From Straminergon stramineum (taxonomy: Eukaryota > Streptophyta > Bryopsida > Hypnales > Calliergonaceae), in NCBI GenBank assembly GCA_963920665.1, contig OY987268.1, positions 5,272,501-5,336,500 of the forward strand: a stretch of DNA of 64,000 nucleotides, written 5' to 3'. The notes below the pieces were generated by a model. The model worked only from the letters and a program-made list of their open reading frames with translations, was not told where the DNA came from and searched no databases. A program made the position numbers and the translations under genes. This document shows positions 1 through 12,041 of this stretch, piece after piece; the stretch's first letter is position 1, and the number at the start of each line of letters is the position of its first letter.

Positions 1-721
1 ACAAATAGTCACTAACTTTTTGTAGAAAACACTATCACTAAAAAGGGAATTAAACCCTTCTTGCAAATAGCAAGACTGCCCAAATTATGCAGTGTCAGTG
101 ATCTACACACAACACAAATAAGACATGTTAGAATGGTTAGATTCAAAAATAAGAACTCTATGAAGTTGATTCTCCAAGTCTCGAAGGCCACAATTCCAAG
201 TCTCCAAGGCCATAGCTTCAAGTCTCCGTCATGCAACAGTACCGCCACCTCTCTCGTATAGTCCCAGCTCGAACTGAGTAGAATGCACCACAGAGCTTCC
301 TAGTCAAGGGCAACTTGAATAGTAGAACCGGCCCTATCTTATGAAAACTAAGGAAAAGAGAAACTCTAGAATTCAAGAGTTCTGCTAGGTATGTTTGAGG
401 ATACTCATCCACTAGTACTGCAAGGCCATATTCATTATATTGAGACCTTTCGTAGACTCATTTTTATCCTCGACTCGAGGATAAACTGTTTTATCTCTTT
501 ACTAGAATTTTTTTATAAATAGGTAACAACAACAACTTTTAGAATTTCATTATAGGATCACTATTTGAGAATTATTTATTTTTGGTTTCAATTACTATTT
601 TTTTAAATGAATTTTCTAATAACTAGCACTTTGTCTCAAAATCTACGAAAAATCTCAATATAACGAATATGGTCTTCTGCTGCTAAATATCCCCTTGCCG
701 GCCAACCTTCACGGCACTTTT
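1..721. other. Intergenic, no gene seen
   Basis: AT-rich sequence downstream of the hAT transposase remnant. All open frames are short and unrelated to any family I recognise. I could not find a convincing hAT terminal inverted repeat or 8-bp target duplication here, so the left end of the transposon is not located. Confidence 0.5.
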
Positions 722-3702
722 CTAGGAATGAATTGCTTCTCTATATGGAAAATTCTCCAAAGAAAAGTATTTTTGGCCAAATATATGAACGACAAGGGGC
801 AAGTGTTTCCTGAATCTATTCCTATGGCAAGACTTTAGGAACCTCAAAGTGGAAAAGCACCTCTCATCTTCAACACTCCCTAATACCAAAATACAACCAA
901 TTTCAGCCAATTTGAAGTATTCCAATATAAGCTTACTCAAGTGCCGACATTGTGACAACCTACATCACGATTTGATCATAGGATTGATGTCTAAGGGTGT
1001 TGCACAGGCTACATCACAATTGGCCTTCATTGTGATCTTGAAAAGGCCTTGTTGGTTGTCAAGTTGAGAGGTTGAAAGCATCTTCGGGGTGGTGTATGGG
1101 GTCCTTACATTGAGGACTTTTGCTTGACAGTAAATTTTTTTTAGATCTACCAAATATTGCGGGAAACTCTCCTCTGCCCCTTCCTATTTCCAATATTGTG
1201 GGTAAATGATTCCAAAGGCATCAAGTAGGTGTTGCTGTGAAAACCTCGTGTCTAGTTCATCACAAAGTGATTGGGCCACCTCTACACAAATACACAACAA
1301 CTATAAGAAATCCAACAACACACATGTCCCTTCATAGATTTGAACTTCAAATGTGAACTCAATCAAAACAAACCTGCACTTTAATATTTGCCTAATATAC
1401 AAAACGAGAACTTCAAAGCAAAACAAACATGCAATTCCAAATTGACTAGGGAAAAATGGGAACTTCAGAGCAAAACAAACTTGCCTTGCAAAATCTCCTA
1501 TAAGAATTTGAAGTGAGAGCAACTCATACTATAAACTACAAAGTAACAAACATAGATTGACACCTTAAGGCTAGAACTTGTTCAAGTGAGGCTTACAAAT
1601 CTAGACAACCTAAAAAAAAAGGACACCAAGGAATTCAAAGGAACTAGTTACAAGCTTACACTATCAATATTAACAACAATCCAAGCCATACAAACACTCA
1701 ACTCATGTAGTGAAAGTGAAACTAGGATTTGAAGAACTCAAAACTTGTAGCTATGGATAGAAGTCCATTTCAAGAATTTGAACCTCAACTGTCGAACCTA
1801 TCAAAGAGAATTCGATCACTACAATTTCACTGTTGATCTGAACTCCATGGTGACCTCAAGCAAAAATTAGTTTCCACCAAAGTATATCATACAAAGTCAA
1901 AAATTGCAAGAATGAAGGAAAGAGTCATGGTAGAAAAAGAACACATCTTAAGAATTGAAATTAAAAAAGCTAAAAGATTTCAATAAAAAAAAATCCAAAA
2001 AAAATGCAAAAAAAAATGGAAAAAGAAAAGAATAAAAAACAAAGATGATGGATCCCTTACCAGCAAATTGGCATTCAATATTTGCCTGCACGCGAACGAA
2101 CTCCTCCTCAATCACGAAAAGGTGCTTCTCGGTCTGCTTGTCGTGACAGCTTGCGAAGACGTGGCTATGGTTGAAATTGAAGAGCAGGTAGGTGACTCTG
2201 TCATTTCCAAGCAATTGCCTCCATTCCAAGGGAAGTTCGTCACACTTAAGATTGATTAGGTCAATGTAGTGTTTGAAGTCTATCGTGGCAAAAGCTGTGG
2301 AGGAATCGATGAACATTCTAGCCAAGTCATCTTGACAAACCTTTATGGCTTGCATAAAGTCACACACAAAGACATCACGGGCTTGAGAAAGTTTAATAAA
2401 ACAATGCATGGCATTGAGCATTGGAACAAAGCATGCCAAACTCAAAAGAACCTCAACATTGGCAAGGATATCAAACATAATAGCAGCTGCCGAATTTGCC
2501 TTCTGCCCAGGCGATGAAGACATGTCGATGCCCATTTTGACCAGTAGCATCTTGTACTCCCCCATGATACATTGAATAAGACTTTTCATCGAAATCCAGC
2601 GAGTCTCCATGTTCCATAGCATCTTCTGCCCCTTAGTTTCCATGAGATCGGCTAATTTCTGCAATTCATTATGACGCTTGTTGCTGCGACAGAAATAAGA
2701 GTAAACAAATTGGAAAAGACACTTCAAGTGATTGACCATCGGATAATTGGACAGCATTTCCACAACTAAGTTGATCAAATGACTGGCTCAACTTGCGCCC
2801 AGGCTAAACAGTGCCCATTTGTCCCGAATCTAGGTAGTAACGCCCATCTTGGGGTCCTGAAAAGTTGAAACATCATCAAACTTAAAGGAGACCAGCTTGG
2901 AAGTGATCTCCTCGCGGGTAAGTCCTCCTTCTTCCAACAATGCAGATATGATAATGTTAGTTAAATGATTAGCAGTGCCACTCTTTGAGACACACAACAA
3001 GTAAAGAAGATGAAGAACTCTCTCCCACGATTCCACGGCATAGACATGGACTCCTATCCAAGACATATTGTCAATGGCAATAACCTCGTTGGCATTGATA
3101 GAAATGACTCTTGCAGACTGAACAACAGACTTCAAGGCAGAGAGGATACAATTATGCGGATGCTCTCTCATTTCCCACCTGGTGGTCTTAGACTAGTGCT
3201 TTCTAGGCATAATTTTTACCTTTAGATGCCTCAACAAATAGTGCTCTCGCTCATAGTTGCACATAAGACGACCGTTATTCAAAATTTGAAACAAAGTGGA
3301 GAATTGCACTCCCTTTCTTTTCAGTTCACCCTCCAAGCTTGAAGCCAACTGCTCCACAACAGTGCCGCCAAGCTTGTGCCCCGCCCATAGCTTGGAAAAT
3401 TGCAGGTGTTTGCAATCCGGTTTCACAAAAGTGTCACCCTTCTTCAAGTGAGGAAATGACACCCCATCTTCTTTGCACATCCGTTATCCTTTGTGTTTCT
3501 CGAGATTGTCAGCTTTCGGCACCACAATCTTCCTCCTCCCCAAAATTGTGGTGCAACATTGGCAAACATCACCAACAAGATCGCCACTAGAGTTGAAATC
3601 CCTCTTTGTCCATGTGAACTTACACGCCCATAACTCCTGTCAACGCCGTGTAACAATACTAGGGGTGGTCTTCCTCCTCTTCCTTAATGTCTTCACAGCC
3701 AT
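722..3702 (-). pseudogene. hAT-superfamily transposase pseudogene
   Basis: Decayed DNA transposase of the hAT superfamily, of the type often labelled zinc finger protein 862-like in plants. One reading frame can be followed on the minus strand. It starts at an ATG at 3702 (MAVKTLRKRRKTTP), runs through a BED-like zinc finger (WACKFTW, then VCQCC and LEKH, about 3630-3490), and through the central RNase H-like core (SWIGVHVYAVESWERVLHLL, then METRWISMKSL and QARDVFVCDF). It reaches a splice donor after 2061 (QFAG, then GTAAGG). A 779-bp intron (2060-1282) follows. Exon 2 (1281-722) resumes in phase with EVAQSLCDELD, FGIIYPQYW and TPKMLSTSQLDNQQGLFKIT, and ends with the hAT dimerisation region (LAEIGCILVLGSVEDERCFS). 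Seven in-frame stops break it, starting at 3642, 3486, 3195, 2832, 2790, 1186 and 967, so it cannot make transposase. The family call is firm from the motifs; the exact start is inferred. Confidence 0.85.
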
Positions 3703-4881
3703 TGTTGTCTTCCTCTTCCCGGTTAGCTCGCCATCGCTTACAATAGGATCAACAATCTCAGGTGACGTCACAATGGCTTTAGAAGGTGGGCATCATGTCA
3801 AGGGAGAGATGGACTCGGACAACTAAGTTTTAGAAACATGAGTGAACTCCTCCTTAATAACACCATCCCCCCTCAGTCAGAGGAGTACTTAGAGCATTCG
3901 ATAATAAATATTTTCCCAAGCCGTTTGAGTTGCGGTTGGACTTGAAGCAACAAACCTTGAAGTTTTCAAGTAATTTCAATCGGGGCGCCATGACTCGCTT
4001 GCTTACTTGCACCCTCACACCCTCAACCTGTAGTACCATCCACAAACAAGCGCAAAGAGCAGAAGCAAAGGCAATTGAGAAGCATACACACAAATGCAAA
4101 AACAAAAGCAAGAGAAGTGGTTGACAAATCAATGGAGAGCAATTTGCAGGGATCGCCAACAACATCACAATGCACAACCAAAAAGGAACGTAGAAGCGCA
4201 CTTTCTGTCGAAGTGAGCCTAGATTTAATATTGCATGATTCGGAGCCTCCATTTCCAAGTTGCAATTCAATGTAGGAGATCATGAGCCCCTACAAAATCA
4301 CCCACAGCTAGGAAGTGGTGCCTCCACATTCAAAAAACCATACCTCCAGCATTGAAAGCAAACAACGAGGGAAACAAATTTGAAACTACAGAATGATCCC
4401 CAATTCAAATCCACAAAGTGACAAAAGTTTTGTCACGAAGCCATAGCAACAATCTTGAGAGCACCAAAGTCACTATGATGGCACCACGACAATAGTACAA
4501 CACTAGAGCAACATTAATACTAAACGGGTACATGAGCAACAACATTAAGGCTAAAATTCTCTAAGTAAATGTAGAGAAGATGCTAATGGGGGAGAAGAAG
4601 TAGCTAAACCCTAAGCCTAAACCCTGGCTAACAACAACCCTACGATGCAGCCGCCTCGGCTAGAAATCGACAATCCAGATTGAAGGACAACTATTGGATG
4701 AAAAGCTGGTAGCAAATGAATGCTACATGGAAATTGGATGAATAGACATGATTGCGACTTTTTGTGAATGAAGTGCAAAAATGTGCTCAAAATTTCAAAA
4801 TTTCCTTCATTTCCACTATATACATTTAGCACAATATTTTTTTTAGTAGAACCGGAGAGAAATTTAGCCACTTTAAAGATC
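3703..4881. other. Sequence 5' of hAT remnant, no gene seen
   Basis: Probably 5' flank or leader of the hAT element on the minus strand. The open frames here, for example 4270-3854 minus, show no domain I recognise and overlap each other in several frames. A short CCCTAA-rich patch near 4610-4625 resembles plant telomere repeats but is only about two units long. Confidence 0.4.
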
Positions 4882-5181
4882 GTTGGTTGAGACTATAGTA
4901 GTATGATGATGTCGAGTAAAGAGGCCTTGCCTTGGGAAAACGTGGGACTTCTAGCTGCAACTAGATGTGGTTCAAATAATCGAAGATCCTGTGGCCAAAG
5001 TCACAAACATAATAATAAATCCCCCCCAATGATGCCATATGAACCAAAATACTATCACCCTTCCATACACCCCTCCAAAGATGTTATGGAGTCTCAATAT
5101 ACCCCATGTATGGTAAATAATTGTAGAAACAAAATCATATCCTTCATGAACTCCCCTCAAAGAAGTGTCTGGTAGTTGATT

Positions 5182-5800
5182 GAAAGTCACGTTCGCTATA
5201 GAACTCCAAACTAAGAGTATGATATGCCTCTGGAAAGCTAACAAAAAGTTCTACAACCTCTCCAAAATTCACTCAAAACTAAAATATTGTCCGACTTTTA
5301 TGGTCGGTCAAAGTTCACCCTTCCCAACTGAAAGGCAGCTCACTTATATTTCACTCTCAAGCTCATAACTTTCACATATTACCTCCAAATCAAGAAAATA
5401 AACCCATTTTGGAAATCTAACATGAACATCTACAAGCTCCCCAAGTTTCACTCAAACAAAAAGTACTTTCCACATTTCATAGCCTTTCAAAACTCACTCA
5501 CTTGAAAACCCGAAAGTATCCCTTCACACTTTCACTCTCAAGCCCATAACTTTGTCATACTACCTCCAAATCAAGAAAATAAACCCATTTTGGAAAGCTA
5601 ACATGAATATCTACAAGATGACCAAGTTTCACTCAAATACAAAGTACTATCCACATTTCAAAGCCTTTCAAAGCTCACTCTCTTGAAAGTTTGAGGCAAC
5701 TTCACAACACTTCACTCCCAAACTCATAACTTACACATACTAACTCCAAAATTCATGAGTGATAGCTTTTTGGAAACACAAAAACAAGATACACAAGCTC
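5182..5800. repeat. 180-bp tandem repeat, about 3.5 units
   Basis: The phrase CACTCTCAAGCTCATAACTT and close variants recur at 5352, 5533 and 5713, a spacing of 181 then 180 bases. The rest of each unit matches as well (CTCCAAATCAAGAAAATAAA, AGTTTCACTCAAA). A 180-bp unit is typical of plant satellite DNA, but only a short array is present. A second, more diverged locus with the same spacing lies near 53.3-53.6 kb. Confidence 0.75.
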
Positions 5801-6284
5801 TCAAAATTTCATTACCAATATATCCATATACAAAGTTCTATCCCCCCCAAAGTGACGGCTTCCCTAAGCAAACAAGGAGGAGGAAGAAGATGATCCTCAA
5901 CCTTATCCGCCACCTCAACCTCCATGCCATCCACCTAAGTTAATGGATTTTGGCCACTAAGATGCCACATGGGCCACTTCCTATTCTCGATAAGTCTATC
6001 CGTATCATCTACGTGGATTTCTAATCCATTAAAAATAAAAATAAAAATAAAGAAAAAGGTAAAACAAGCTTTACCTTTTGTTTTTACAACTTCAAACAAA
6101 CTAACTAATATATTAAAATATCTTCTAGTATAGAAATCAAAGAACTAAATGTTTGTCAAATAGAGGTAAAAAAAAGAGTTCAAGTGGAATATAATCCCAT
6201 TTGTTTCTTGAAATTCTAGAAAAAAAACCCTCCAAATTAACAAACAATTATGCATTTTCATATAATGAACACATTTACAATACG

Positions 6285-6760
6285 ACAATGACTCGTTCAT
6301 GGGGTTAGCTCTGGAAATCGGGCAACCTAAACAAAGCCGCCATATGTGCCGCTTCTTCCCTTCTTGGGAGATTGACGCACTACTGCGGCACAACCTACTT
6401 GACGCCCCCGCGAAGTTGAAATCCTACTTTTCTGGGCGACTTCCTTGTTGCTTTGCTCATCGACTTGGTGCTCCCTATTACAATAGTCTTTGTTGTTGCA
6501 CTGGACCTACTACGCAAGCAAAGGAGAGCGATCAAAGCATTCCAAGAATCACTAGAAGTTGGTCGTGCTCGGCCTTGATGGCGCAGACATGTTTAAATCA
6601 GATCGGGTTGTTTTTTTGAAACAAGTGAAACAGAATTTCATGCATTGCAAGGGCAACCGGGCAAGTGCAAGGCCACCATGCTAGCCTCACATTTGATTGA
6701 TCAAGAATCCACATGGCTTGTCTTTTGCGAATAGATAAAACTTCAAAGATTTGTTTCACG
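6285..6760 (+). repeat. Left inverted arm of foldback element
   Basis: Matches the reverse complement of about 7900-8390 over most of its length, starting with CTCTGGAAATCGGG and including ATTCCAAGAATCACTAGAAG and GCATTGCAAGGGCAA. Open frames in it, such as 6299-6619, are by-products of this repeat and have no recognisable domain. Confidence 0.75.
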
Positions 6761-7560
6761 GTTTTCATGTAGTACCAATTGAAGGATCAATCTGTTGTTG
6801 TTGGCCACTACAATCTTTTTAATAAGAATTAAATCATGAAACTTTGTTTCTAATTTTGATATCTTACTACACTTGTATTCCTTCATGGCTTTGAGTGGTA
6901 ACACTTTCATGTCTAATTGCAATCCATCATGTCCACAATTGGCATTGATCTTCTATTCTACACATTTTTTGAATGACTTCCAATTTCTTGTGATTTTACT
7001 GAATATGGTTGAATGATTTAATATGTTTTAATTACTAGATGGAAGATGAATTATGGGTGGAAGATGAGTTAGATACCACAATTTGAAAATGGTTGTACTT
7101 GTAGTGTTCCTCTCAGGGGTCAACACATAGTCATTCAAACAATAATTTTTTTAAATATTTTTTATGTTGGCATATGTCACTGACTCATTAATCGTTGTTT
7201 GTGCAGCACCTCCATCCTTCTTCTCATTGAAATCTTTTCAGAGTGATTCCTTCTGTGCGGGGTCACTACATGCTGTGCCCATGTGAAAGGAGTTTTGAAT
7301 ATGGAGCGGTTTAAATCGTCACACTATTGAAGCCTCCTCGGAGGTAAAAATGGACTTGGTGGATTTTAAAGGAGCTTCAACTAAATCCTCTTATACATAT
7401 GCAATACCTCAATTATGAGACCTTAACCTTGATTTTGATGAAAATGGGATAAGCATTGACCTTCAACACAACTGTAGCTTCAGAGAAGATGCCACCCCTA
7501 TTGAAATAATAGATAGTTACAAGGGTGCAAAATAAGCCCCAAATTCCTCGTGAGGGTCCA
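6761..7560. other. Central spacer of foldback element, no gene seen
   Basis: Lies between the two inverted arms. AT-rich, with no long open frame and no recognisable motif on either strand. Confidence 0.4.
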
Positions 7561-7564
7561 TTTG

Positions 7565-8120
7565 ACAGAAAAGCCGCGTGGATTCATCATCAATCTAATT
7601 TGATACTAGCATGTTGGCCTTGCACTTGCCCTTGCAATGCATGAAATTCCATTTTCTTTGTTTAAAAAACACTTCGATGTAATCTAAACATACCTGCACC
7701 ATCAAGGCGGCGTAGGACCAGCTTGTAGCGAAAACAAATCTTTGAAGTTGATCTATTTCCAAAAGAACAACCGTGTGAATTCATGATCAAATCTAAGGTT
7801 GGCATGGTGGGCTTGCCCTTGCAACACATGAAATTCCGTTTCATTTGTTTAAAAAAAACCACCTAATCTAGTCTAAACATACCTGTGCCATCAAGGCCAC
7901 ACCAAGACCAGCTTCTGGTGAAAACAAATCTTTGAAGTTTGATCTATTTGCAAAAGACAAGCCGTGTGGATTCTTGATCGATCAAATTTGAGGCTAGCAT
8001 GGTCGCCTTGCACTTGCCCAATTGCCCTTGCAATGCATGAAATTCCATTTCACTTGTTTAAAAACAAACAAATAATCTAATTTAAGCATACTTGTGCCAT
8101 CAAGGCTGAGCACAACCAAC
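7565..8120. repeat. Three tandem copies of a ~185-bp unit, the last in the right arm
   Basis: The sequence CTTGCCCTTGCAA(T/C)(G/A)CATGAAATTCC, followed by TTTGTTTAAAA, occurs near 7615-7675, 7805-7860 and 8015-8065, each preceded by a related GATCAAAT...GGC(T/A)AGCATGG segment. The ends resemble the 3' tail of a retroposon (GAAATTCC-TTTCA-TTGTTT then A-rich), so the unit may derive from a LINE- or SINE-like tail amplified inside the element. Confidence 0.6.
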
Positions 8121-8390
8121 TTCTAGTGATTCTTGGAATGCTTCGATTGCTCTCCTTCACTTGTGCAGTAGTAGGTCGAGTGCAACAACGAAGACTACTA
8201 TAGTAGGGAGCACCAAGTTGACAAGCATTGCTGTGAGGAGGTCACCTGGAAAAGTAGGATTTGAACTGCTCAGGCGCATAAGGTGGGCTGTGCCGCAACA
8301 ACACGTCAATCTCGCGGGAGGGGAAGAAGAAGCACATGTGGCAGCTTCGTCTAGGCTACCCGATTTCCAGAGCTGACCTAGCGAACAACT
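7900..8390 (-). repeat. Right inverted arm of foldback element
   Basis: Reverse-complement partner of the arm at 6285-6760. The two arms could pair into a stem of roughly 450 bp with a loop of more than 1 kb. The frames at 8157-8396 on both strands are shadows of this repeat and carry no domain. Confidence 0.75.
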
Positions 8391-8629
8391 CAACATACTA
8401 CTATAGTCTCAACCAACAACCAGCAGCTATTTCATAGTTCATAGCTGGTGAAATTTGAATAAAAACTATTTGCAATATGAAAACATTGGCAAAATATCGG
8501 TGAAAGAATCTATAAAAAATTTATTTTGAGTAAAAAATAGAGAAAATAACAACACACCGTACTTTTGAAACCAATTGACTTTGGGAATTGAAGAAAAATA
8601 ACCAGTAAAACTAAAAAAACTTGAACATT

Positions 8630-8702
8630 GGGCCAACTCCAAGTACTAGTTGAAATGGATCATTGACAAGAAAAGACAAGCTAGCTAGCTTTGCATTGCT
8701 TC
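8630..8702 (+). repeat. Relic of the LRR-RLK upstream region (third copy)
   Basis: GGCCAACTCCAAG, then GAAATGGATCATTGA, GACAAGCTAGCTAGC and TGCATTGCTTC follow the same order as the segment upstream of both LRR-RLK copies (about 11424-11500 and 62098-62178). It lies in direct orientation 2.8 kb upstream of the first full copy. No exon 1 follows it. Confidence 0.65.
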
Positions 8703-9515
8703 ACAAGGGACTTATAGTGAGTTCTTGGTGAGTTCACAAGGAAAGTGAGTAAGTTTTCCTATGACATCCTTTAATATTCCTCAGTTTCTTGTTGTTCTTT
8801 TTGGACAGGCTCGAAATTAGGCTCAACATTAGGGGTGGAGGGAGAGAGTCTTTGCCACCAATAGACACCAAATCGGAGTGATTTCAATGGAGGCACGAGT
8901 ACAAGCTCCAGAGTTCAAGGTCCAACAGTTGCATGGAAGTTGGGGGGTAATTTAATTTATTTCTATTTTTTCCGTTTCGGCAGTGCAAAATCCTATCTGC
9001 ATCTGTTGTTTGCATTTGAGTTCACATTCATAGAGGTGGATGGAATATCCTAAATATGGTTGAATGCACAGATTTTATATCCTCAAAGAGCAAAAGAGCA
9101 AAATTTCCATTTTTTTTTAAAATCAATTTATTCCATTGAGAAATAAAACTTATGTTTCTCCACACAATAAGTTTGCAATTCCCAAGAGAATCTTCTAGTA
9201 TTACACAATGGTGAAATTGCGGTAGGAGTTCATTTCAATCTCGAGTGAACCCATCTAAGGTAAACAAGCATATTACCACCTTTATTAGCAATTTCAATAT
9301 CTTGGGTCCAACTCCAAAAGGGGCACATATTTAAGAGGTGTGTGTTTGTTTCACAAAACAAACCCAAATGAAATTATAATTTTATGATTAAAATTATAAT
9401 TTTGTGAATTTTTGAAGTAGATTATCTTGAAATTACAAAATCATTGACAGAGTGGAGTCATGATTGTCCTTTAGACAACCCATAACTACCTTTCCATGTA
9501 GCAAATGGTCTTTAA
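8703..9515. other. Intergenic, no gene seen
   Basis: Contains a short exon-like stretch at 8888-8946 that starts with ATG (MEARVQAPEFKVQQ) and ends at a GTAATT donor-like site. It is too short, and matches nothing I know, so I do not call it a gene. The rest is AT-rich. Confidence 0.35.
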
Positions 9516-10863
9516 CCCCTAAAGTTACATGACTCTCTTTTCAGCAAAACTACTCCAAAATTGTCATTTTTAGTACAAGTACAATTTTTTGAAATTTTTT
9601 TTTGAAACATGTAATCATAGGATCTCGTAGTTTGTTGACTTGAGAATATATGGTAAAAATTTCAGAAATTTCCACCGTGTGAATTGCAAGATATAAGCAT
9701 TCAAATTCATTGAAATTATTTTTTTGGCCCTCCAAAAAACAGGGCAAGCTCACTTTTCTGTGAAAAATGTCCAAAATGGTGGTACTTTTTTGGATTATGG
9801 GTGATTACAAGAAACACCTGCCAGTTTCATTGCGTTTCTTTTGGAGCGCTATAACTTTTGAATTATAAATACAATTCCAAAATCAAAAAAACTATTTCTA
9901 GATATCTTTCTTGTTATTGTATTCCTTATTTTTCAGAAATTTTAAAAAATCATTTTATATTTAAAAGTCAATTTTGTTAAGTTGTCACACTTTGATGTTT
10001 AGGGGTTTTTTATACTATTGAGTGATTCAAATTAGTGATTTCCAACTGAAATTTCTATGGTATAATAGTTTAGCAGGCATACATGTGCCTATCAATGGGA
10101 ATCTAAAAATTCATTATTTTATATCCTCCACGTTTGTGCAAGTAGGCCTCTCTTGCGCGTGCAATTCTAAACAATAGAGATAGTTTTGAACTCATTTTTT
10201 TGCTCAAATCTCATCATCAAGAAGTCCTCCCAAATGGCCAATTTTTAGTTTTGTTGAAAATTGTTTTTCCTATTTTCTACAAATTGAAACGTCAAAGTAT
10301 GTATAGGAAAAAAATAGTAAGTAGACAATATTAGGAAATGATTCAATATATTAAATTGTTCAAAATTAATTATGGAATTGAAAGATATCAATCCAAATGG
10401 TTTCAATGTTGTAATAAACAATCTACATCCTATGGTTTTATTTGATTTTCCAAAAATATTGAAAATTAAGTAAGATAAGGGACTTTAAAGTTTATTTTAG
10501 AGTAGAGAATTTATAATTCCCCATGAACAAAAAATCCTCATAAATTTTGACTCATTGATCAAAATGGAATGATTCAAAGCTTTTCAAGTACATATAACTC
10601 TAGAAAACCAATTTCAAATTTTTGTTTTTGAAAAAAGTGATTTTTAAAAATCTGATCAGATTGCCCATGTACAAAAAAAAGTAACATATGAGGCCATAAC
10701 TTTTGACTTGTATTTCCAAATGTCATGAAATTTAGTGTTGATGAAAGATATTCCTTGTCCCAAACTTTGATCAAAATTTGGGCCAAAATTATGCAAATCT
10801 TTAGTCACATGTACTTGCCCAAAATTGCTATGTAGCCAAAAAATGCATGCTAGTCCTTTAGGG
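9516..10863. mobile_element. TTAA-bounded, CCC-terminus element (family 1, inverted copy)
   Basis: The left end is TTAA then CCCCTAAAG. The right end is CCTTTAGGG followed by TTAG and then TTAA. The interior, read in reverse, matches the family-1 copies at 38808 and 54925: a segment with TTTATTTTAGAGTAGAGA and a segment with CTCATTGATCAAAATGGAAT are shared. No transposase is encoded. Length is about 1.35 kb, longer than the siblings (0.6-0.9 kb), so it may contain a second insertion. A TTTAGGGGTTTT motif near 10001 could be an internal old end. Confidence 0.6.
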
Positions 10864-11031
10864 TTAGTTAAGTAATCATACTTAAAGGGTTGACATGCTA
10901 TCCCTCGTTGACATTAATGCAGTGCTTTTGTCAAAATTTGAACAAATTTGAATGAATTTTGGGGCCAAATTGGGGCCAAAAATAGGATGACAGAATTAGG
11001 CAGCTCGTGGAAATCAGCTGCCTCAGTGTCT

Positions 11032-11056
11032 CACTAGAAGGTTTACTTAGGAGCAG
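11032..11056 (-). repeat. Inverted copy of a segment of the LRR-RLK upstream region
   Basis: The reverse complement of 11032-11056 matches 11509-11533 in 24 of 25 positions (CTGCTCCTAAGTAAACCTTC against CTGCTCCTCAGTAAACCTTC). Beside it, 11068-11100 resembles 11557-11592 in direct orientation (CATCACTCGGGTGTACT against GATCACTTGGGTGTACT). This part of the upstream region is therefore a mosaic of small rearranged pieces. Confidence 0.6.
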
Positions 11057-11821
11057 TAGGCTGGAGTTCGTTTCATTCCATCACTCGGGTGTACTCCTCT
11101 GCAGCAGATCGCTTTCTGCACTGCCTAAATATTAAAGGTAAAAGTGCGAGCAGCTGCTTTGCGTGTTCAATACTTCAGTGCCTCCATTATTCAGGCTGCC
11201 CCAATTCAACGTCCCCCTGCCATCTTCGCTCATAGGGACGACCGCTGCACAGCTGCTCCGAACTGTCGGTAAGTTAACTGAGTCCGTACTCCATAGACAC
11301 CGTACCTGCAATATGGAGTTGAGCTCAATCTTCACGAGAGCAGGGTTTACTCAGAGACTGGGATGGTCTGAATTTCAATACTGTATCAGCAGTACGGTAA
11401 TCATCTTCGACTCGTGAAGGCCAACTTCGGCCAAGCCCGGCCCTGGCAGAAATGGATCGTTGAAGAGAGAAGACGAGCTAGCTAGCGATGCATTGCTTGC
11501 GATTCTTCCTGCTCCTCAGTAAACCTTCTAGTGTCGCAGACTGGTGAACTTGCAGTGCGAGTACGTTTGATTCGATCACTTGGGTGTACTAGCTTTCTAG
11601 CTTGCTAGACCTAGAAACGCATGCAGTTGTACCGAGCAAGATTAGTTCTTTAGATATCCAATTTCAGCGTGTTTAGGTCGAATTCCCTCACCTAGCCTCC
11701 CGCATAGCATCCAGTACGTGCGAATCGATCCAGTTTGTTCTTGTACTTGACCGATCGATGTTAGGGCCAGAGTTTCTCTTCAGACATGATCCAAGTGACA
11801 GTGCTGTAAAAGTAGGATTGT

Positions 11822-11827
11822 TATAAA
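11822..11827 (+). promoter_or_regulatory. TATA box of LRR-RLK copy A
   Basis: TATAAA lies 215 bases upstream of the start codon, and a TATAAAT sits at the corresponding place in copy B (62494). The downstream leader (AGTTCGTAGACGA / AGTTCATAGACGA) is also shared. Conservation of position in two diverged copies supports a core promoter. The transcription start would be about 30 bases downstream by the usual plant spacing. Confidence 0.55.
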
Positions 11828-12041
11828 CTGCAGTTCGTAGACGAACGTCTAGAAAGTACCAACTTCTTGAGTTTCCGCCTCTTTGACGAAGTTGACGTAC
11901 GTCGGTGGATACCAGTGGACAGTAAGCATTAAGCTCAGCAATTCCAGAGGGCGTCGGTTTACTGCCGGAAGTGGATCCAGTCCTGCGGATCTGTCTAGGA
12001 TGCTCGATCAAGGGGGAGGTCGAGGAGTCCATCTGTCGATC

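Larger units (their letters stand above)
4882..8416. mobile_element. Composite foldback element with 24-bp terminal inverted repeats
   Basis: The 24 bases at 4882-4905, beginning GTTGGTTGAGACTATAG, recur as a perfect reverse complement at 8393-8416. Inside lie two long inverted arms (about 6285-6760 and 7900-8390), a block of extra tandem copies of the inner arm sequence, and a 180-bp tandem repeat. No transposase frame lies between the ends, so it looks non-autonomous. I see no clear target-site duplication beside the termini, so the superfamily is unassigned. The left arm sits about 1.4 kb inside the left terminus whereas the right arm abuts its terminus. This suggests that the 4.9-6.26 kb stretch was inserted later or that two elements merged. 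Confidence 0.55.

Noticed and set aside
2068..2517. Plus-strand open frames of 63 and 82 codons
   Set aside because: They are antisense shadows of the hAT transposase coding sequence.
4605..4630. Telomere-like CCCTAA units
   Set aside because: Only two or three imperfect units. An interstitial telomere or chromosome end would need a longer array.
8157..8396. Open frames of 71-79 codons on both strands
   Set aside because: Both lie in the right arm of the foldback element; the left arm does not keep the same frame, so no selection for a protein is evident.
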